A stretch of DNA of 17,965 nucleotides from CALAED01 sp937891035. GTDB taxonomy: Bacteria; Actinomycetota; Actinomycetes; Streptosporangiales; Streptosporangiaceae. A program made the position numbers and the translations under genes. This document shows, one piece after another, positions 15,618 to 17,965 of this stretch; the first letter of the stretch is position 1, and each line of letters begins with the position of its first letter. The stretch covers positions 1-17,965 of the forward strand of contig DASQSZ010000314.1 in the NCBI GenBank assembly GCA_035642125.1, read 5' to 3'. The notes below the pieces were generated by a model, which had not been told where the DNA came from, did no database searches, and saw nothing but the letters and a program-made list of their open reading frames with translations.

Positions 15618-17732
15618 ATGTCCAGCGGCACCCCGACGCACTGTCCCTACTGCGCGCTGCAGTGCGGCATGGTCGTCGGCCGCGACCTCGCGACCGGGGG
15701 CGGCCAGGTCCGCGTCGCGCCGCGCTCCGACGTCCCCGCCGGCGCCGGCGGGCTGTGTCAAAAGGGCTGGACGGCGGCTGACCTGCTCACCACCGCCGAC
15801 CGGCTGACCACGCCGCTGATGCGCGTGCACGCCGGCGCGCCGCTCGAGCCGTGCACCTGGGACGCGGCGCTGGACCGGATCGCCGCCGAGATCGAGCGGC
15901 TGCGGGCGGCCTACGGCCCGGACGCCGTCGCGGTGTTCGGCGGCGGCGGGCTCACCAACGAAAAGGCCTACCAACTGGGCAAGTTCGCCCGCGTCGGGCT
16001 GCGTACCGCCAACATCGACTACAACGGCCGGTTTTGCATGTCGTCGGCGGCGGCCGCGCTGAACCGCGCGTTCGGGATGGACCGCGGCCTGCCGATGCCG
16101 ATCACCGACCTGGAGACCGCCGACGCGATCTTGCTCGTCGGCGGCAACGTCGCCGAGACGATGCCGCCGTTCATGCGGCACCTGGCGGCCCAGCGGGCGG
16201 GCGGCGGGCAGCTGATCGTCATCGATCCACGCACGACGCCCACCGCGCGGCGCGCCGATCTGCACCTGCGGCCCACGCCCGGCACCGATCTCGCCCTGGC
16301 CAACGGGCTGTTGCACATCGCGGTCAACGAGGGGCTGATCGACGAGACCTACATCGCCGCGCGCACCCGCGGCTTCGACGCGGTGCGGACGGCGGTGAAC
16401 TCCTATTGGCCCGGCCGCGTCGAGCGGATCACCGGCGTGCCCGTGCCGCAGCTGCGCCGGGCGGTGTGGCTGCTGGCCGGCGAGACGGGCGAGACGCGCG
16501 GCCGAAGCGGCGACCACACCGCCCTCGTCCTGACCGCCCGCGGCGCCGAGCAGCACGCCGACGGCACCGACACGGTCACCGCCTACATCAACCTGGCGCT
16601 GGCGCTCGGCCTGCCCGGTCTGCCCGGCTCCGGCTACGGCTGCCTGACCGGGCAGGGCAACGGCCAGGGCGGCCGCGAGCACGGCCAAAAGGCCGACCAG
16701 CTGCCCGGCTACCGCAAGATCGACGATCCGGTGGCGCGGGCGCACGTCGCCGCGGTCTGGGACGTCGAGCCGGCCGCCATCCCCGGCCCCGGCCGGTCGG
16801 CCTATGAGTTGCTGGTCTCGCTCGGCACCCGCGACGGACCCAAGGCGCTGCTGCTGTTCGGCTCCAACCCCGTCGTGTCGGCGCCGCACGCCGCCGCCGT
16901 CGAAGAACGGCTGGACGCGCTTGAGTTCCTCGTCGTCGCCGACTTCGTCCCGTCGGAGACCGCGCTGCGCGCCGACGTCGTACTACCCACCACGCAGTGG
17001 GCCGAGGAGTCGGGGACGATCACCAACCTCGAAGGCCGGGTGCTGCGGCGGGAGCGGGCCGTGCCGCCGCCGCCCGGCGTGCGCGGCGACCTGGCGGTGC
17101 TCGCCGCGCTCGCCGGCCGCCTGAACGCGCCGGGGACGTGGAGCGGCGAGCCGGCCGAGGTCTTCGACGAGCTGCGCCGGGCCAGCGCGGGCGGCCTCGC
17201 CGACTACTCCGGGATCACCTACGAGCGGATCGCCGCCGAGGGCGGGGTGTTTTGGCCCTGTCCAGGCGAGGGGCATCCCGGCACGCCGCGGCCGTTCCTC
17301 GAACGGTTCGCGACCCCGGACGGGCGGGCCAGGTTCACTCCGGTCGAGCATCGCGGCGCCGTCGAGGACGTCTGCGCCGACTATCCGCTCTACCTGACCA
17401 CGGGGCGGGTGCTCGCGCACTACCAAAGCGGCGCGCAGACCCGCCGGGTTGACCAGCTCAACAAGGCCGCCCCGGAGCCGTACGTCGAGCTGCATCCCGA
17501 CGTCGCGGAACGGCTCGGCATCGCGGCCGGCGCGCTGGTGCGGGTGACGAGCCGGCGCGGCTCGGCGCTCGTGCGGGCCAGGCCGACCGACGCGATCCGG
17601 CCCGACACCGTCTTCGTCCCGTTCCACTGGGCCGGGACGGGCCGGGCGAACCTGCTCACCAATCCGGCGCTCGATCCGCTGTCGCGGATGCCGGAGTTCA
17701 AGGTGTGCGCGGTACGGCTCGAAGCGGTCTGA
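15618..17732 (+). CDS. nasA: Molybdopterin-dependent assimilatory nitrate reductase, catalytic subunit (NasA type)
   Basis: The protein has 704 residues and reduces nitrate to nitrite in the cytosol with a bis-molybdopterin guanine dinucleotide cofactor. No Tat signal is present. The N-terminal iron-sulfur motif CPYCALQC gives Cys9, Cys12 and Cys16, with Cys47 in GLCQKGW completing one [4Fe-4S] cluster. Cys140 in YNGRFCMSS is the likely molybdenum ligand. QGNGQGGREHGQKADQLPGY (about 349-368) is a typical assimilatory nitrate reductase segment. The C-terminal molybdopterin-binding domain (about 590-700) includes the segment YLTTGRVLAHYQSGAQTRR. ATG 15618 is needed to keep Cys9; no good ribosome binding site precedes it. 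A reductase-like gene begins 36 bases after its stop, probably in one operon, and may supply electrons or reduce nitrite. A formate dehydrogenase reading is less likely. Confidence 0.93.
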   Translation: MSSGTPTHCPYCALQCGMVVGRDLATGGGQVRVAPRSDVPAGAGGLCQKGWTAADLLTTADRLTTPLMRVHAGAPLEPCTWDAALDRIAAEIERLRAAYGPDAVAVFGGGGLTNEKAYQLGKFARVGLRTANIDYNGRFCMSSAAAALNRAFGMDRGLPMPITDLETADAILLVGGNVAETMPPFMRHLAAQRAGGGQLIVIDPRTTPTARRADLHLRPTPGTDLALANGLLHIAVNEGLIDETYIAARTRGFDAVRTAVNSYWPGRVERITGVPVPQLRRAVWLLAGETGETRGRSGDHTALVLTARGAEQHADGTDTVTAYINLALALGLPGLPGSGYGCLTGQGNGQGGREHGQKADQLPGYRKIDDPVARAHVAAVWDVEPAAIPGPGRSAYELLVSLGTRDGPKALLLFGSNPVVSAPHAAAVEERLDALEFLVVADFVPSETALRADVVLPTTQWAEESGTITNLEGRVLRRERAVPPPPGVRGDLAVLAALAGRLNAPGTWSGEPAEVFDELRRASAGGLADYSGITYERIAAEGGVFWPCPGEGHPGTPRPFLERFATPDGRARFTPVEHRGAVEDVCADYPLYLTTGRVLAHYQSGAQTRRVDQLNKAAPEPYVELHPDVAERLGIAAGALVRVTSRRGSALVRARPTDAIRPDTVFVPFHWAGTGRANLLTNPALDPLSRMPEFKVCAVRLEAV

Positions 17733-17768
17733 ACGGTCTGGGCGATCTTGACGGGAGGCGAGGACACA

Positions 17769-17965
17769 GTGAGCGAGCACGACGCGCCGGCCGGGCCACC
17801 GGCCTGGCCGGGCGGCCGGCGGATCGTGGTGGTCGGCAACGGGATGGCGGGTTCCCGGTTCGTCACCGAGATGCGCGCCCGCGACCCCGGCGTCTCAATC
17901 ACGGTCTTCGGCCAGGAGGCGCGCCGGCCCTACAACCGGGTGCTGCTGTCGAACGTGCTGGCCGG
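17769..17965 (+). CDS. FAD/NAD(P)H-dependent oxidoreductase, NirB (nitrite reductase large subunit) type, N-terminal part (3' truncated)
   Basis: About 65 residues are present before the window ends. GTG 17769 follows AGGACACA, with a GGGAGG a little further upstream (17753-17758). The first 18 residues are Pro/Gly-rich and disordered. Then comes an FAD-binding Rossmann start, RIVVVGNGMAGSRFV (Gly-x-Gly-x-x-Gly), and FGQEARRPYNRVLLSN, the pattern found at the beginning of NADH-nitrite reductase large subunits and of the FAD proteins that feed assimilatory nitrate reductase. It begins 36 bases after the nitrate reductase gene in the same direction and is very likely in its operon. The siroheme and iron-sulfur part that would prove NirB lies outside the window, so a flavoprotein electron donor (NasC-like) is also possible. 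Confidence 0.8.
   Translation, partial: MSEHDAPAGPPAWPGGRRIVVVGNGMAGSRFVTEMRARDPGVSITVFGQEARRPYNRVLLSNVLA

Noticed and set aside
15612..16889. 425-codon minus-strand frame opposite the nitrate reductase gene
   Set aside because: Low-complexity Arg/Gly/Ala/His translation with no domain; a shadow of the real gene.

Overview
The window is chromosomal DNA from a high-GC actinomycete. The base composition, GTG starts, mycothiol-dependent enzyme family, F420-type split-barrel protein, DUF5999 protein and the order ftsR / DUF151 / merR / gcvP all point there. The gene set is compatible with the Streptosporangiales or a related order, but the genus cannot be fixed from the sequence. No CRISPR array, insertion sequence, prophage, tRNA or rRNA was seen.

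Region 1 (1-7614) is the conserved glycine-cleavage and regulator locus. It holds the C-terminal part of a MerR-family regulator (FtsR-like, cut by the window edge), a DUF151 bifunctional-nuclease-like protein, and a second MerR regulator of the Rv1830/ResR type with its own promoter and a perfect 10-bp dyad over its ribosome binding site. Next comes a convergent 834-residue membrane protein that joins a kinase-like domain to an MprF-type flippase domain, and then gcvP behind a clear tandem glycine riboswitch. The kinase-like domain lacks the usual lysine, catalytic aspartate and asparagine, so it looks like a pseudokinase.

Region 2 (7638-11291) is ordinary accessory chromosome: a PPOX-class split-barrel protein, a KANL3/Tex30-type alpha/beta hydrolase, a small DUF5999 protein, a TetR regulator, a helical protein of unknown function and a DinB/MDMPI-type (maleylpyruvate isomerase family) protein. 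Its last 14 bases overlap the convergent end of glmS.

Region 3 (11278-17965) contains glmS with a small unknown gene directly upstream, then nitrate assimilation genes: narK (nitrate/nitrite transporter), a NUDIX hydrolase, a molybdopterin nitrate reductase (NasA-type) and the start of an FAD/NAD(P)H oxidoreductase of the NirB type, cut by the window edge. Together these would import nitrate, reduce it to nitrite and pass nitrite or electrons onward to ammonium. Pentamers phased at 11 bp, resembling GlnR boxes, lie upstream of both the nitrate reductase gene and narK, which suggests nitrogen control of both.

The points most worth a second look are the pseudokinase-flippase fusion, the hairpin that covers the start of the ResR-like gene, the 19-bp dyad in front of the gcvP leader, and the two GlnR-like arrays. 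Most of the window is otherwise conventional. All family assignments were made by eye from motifs and remembered family features; no search was run.
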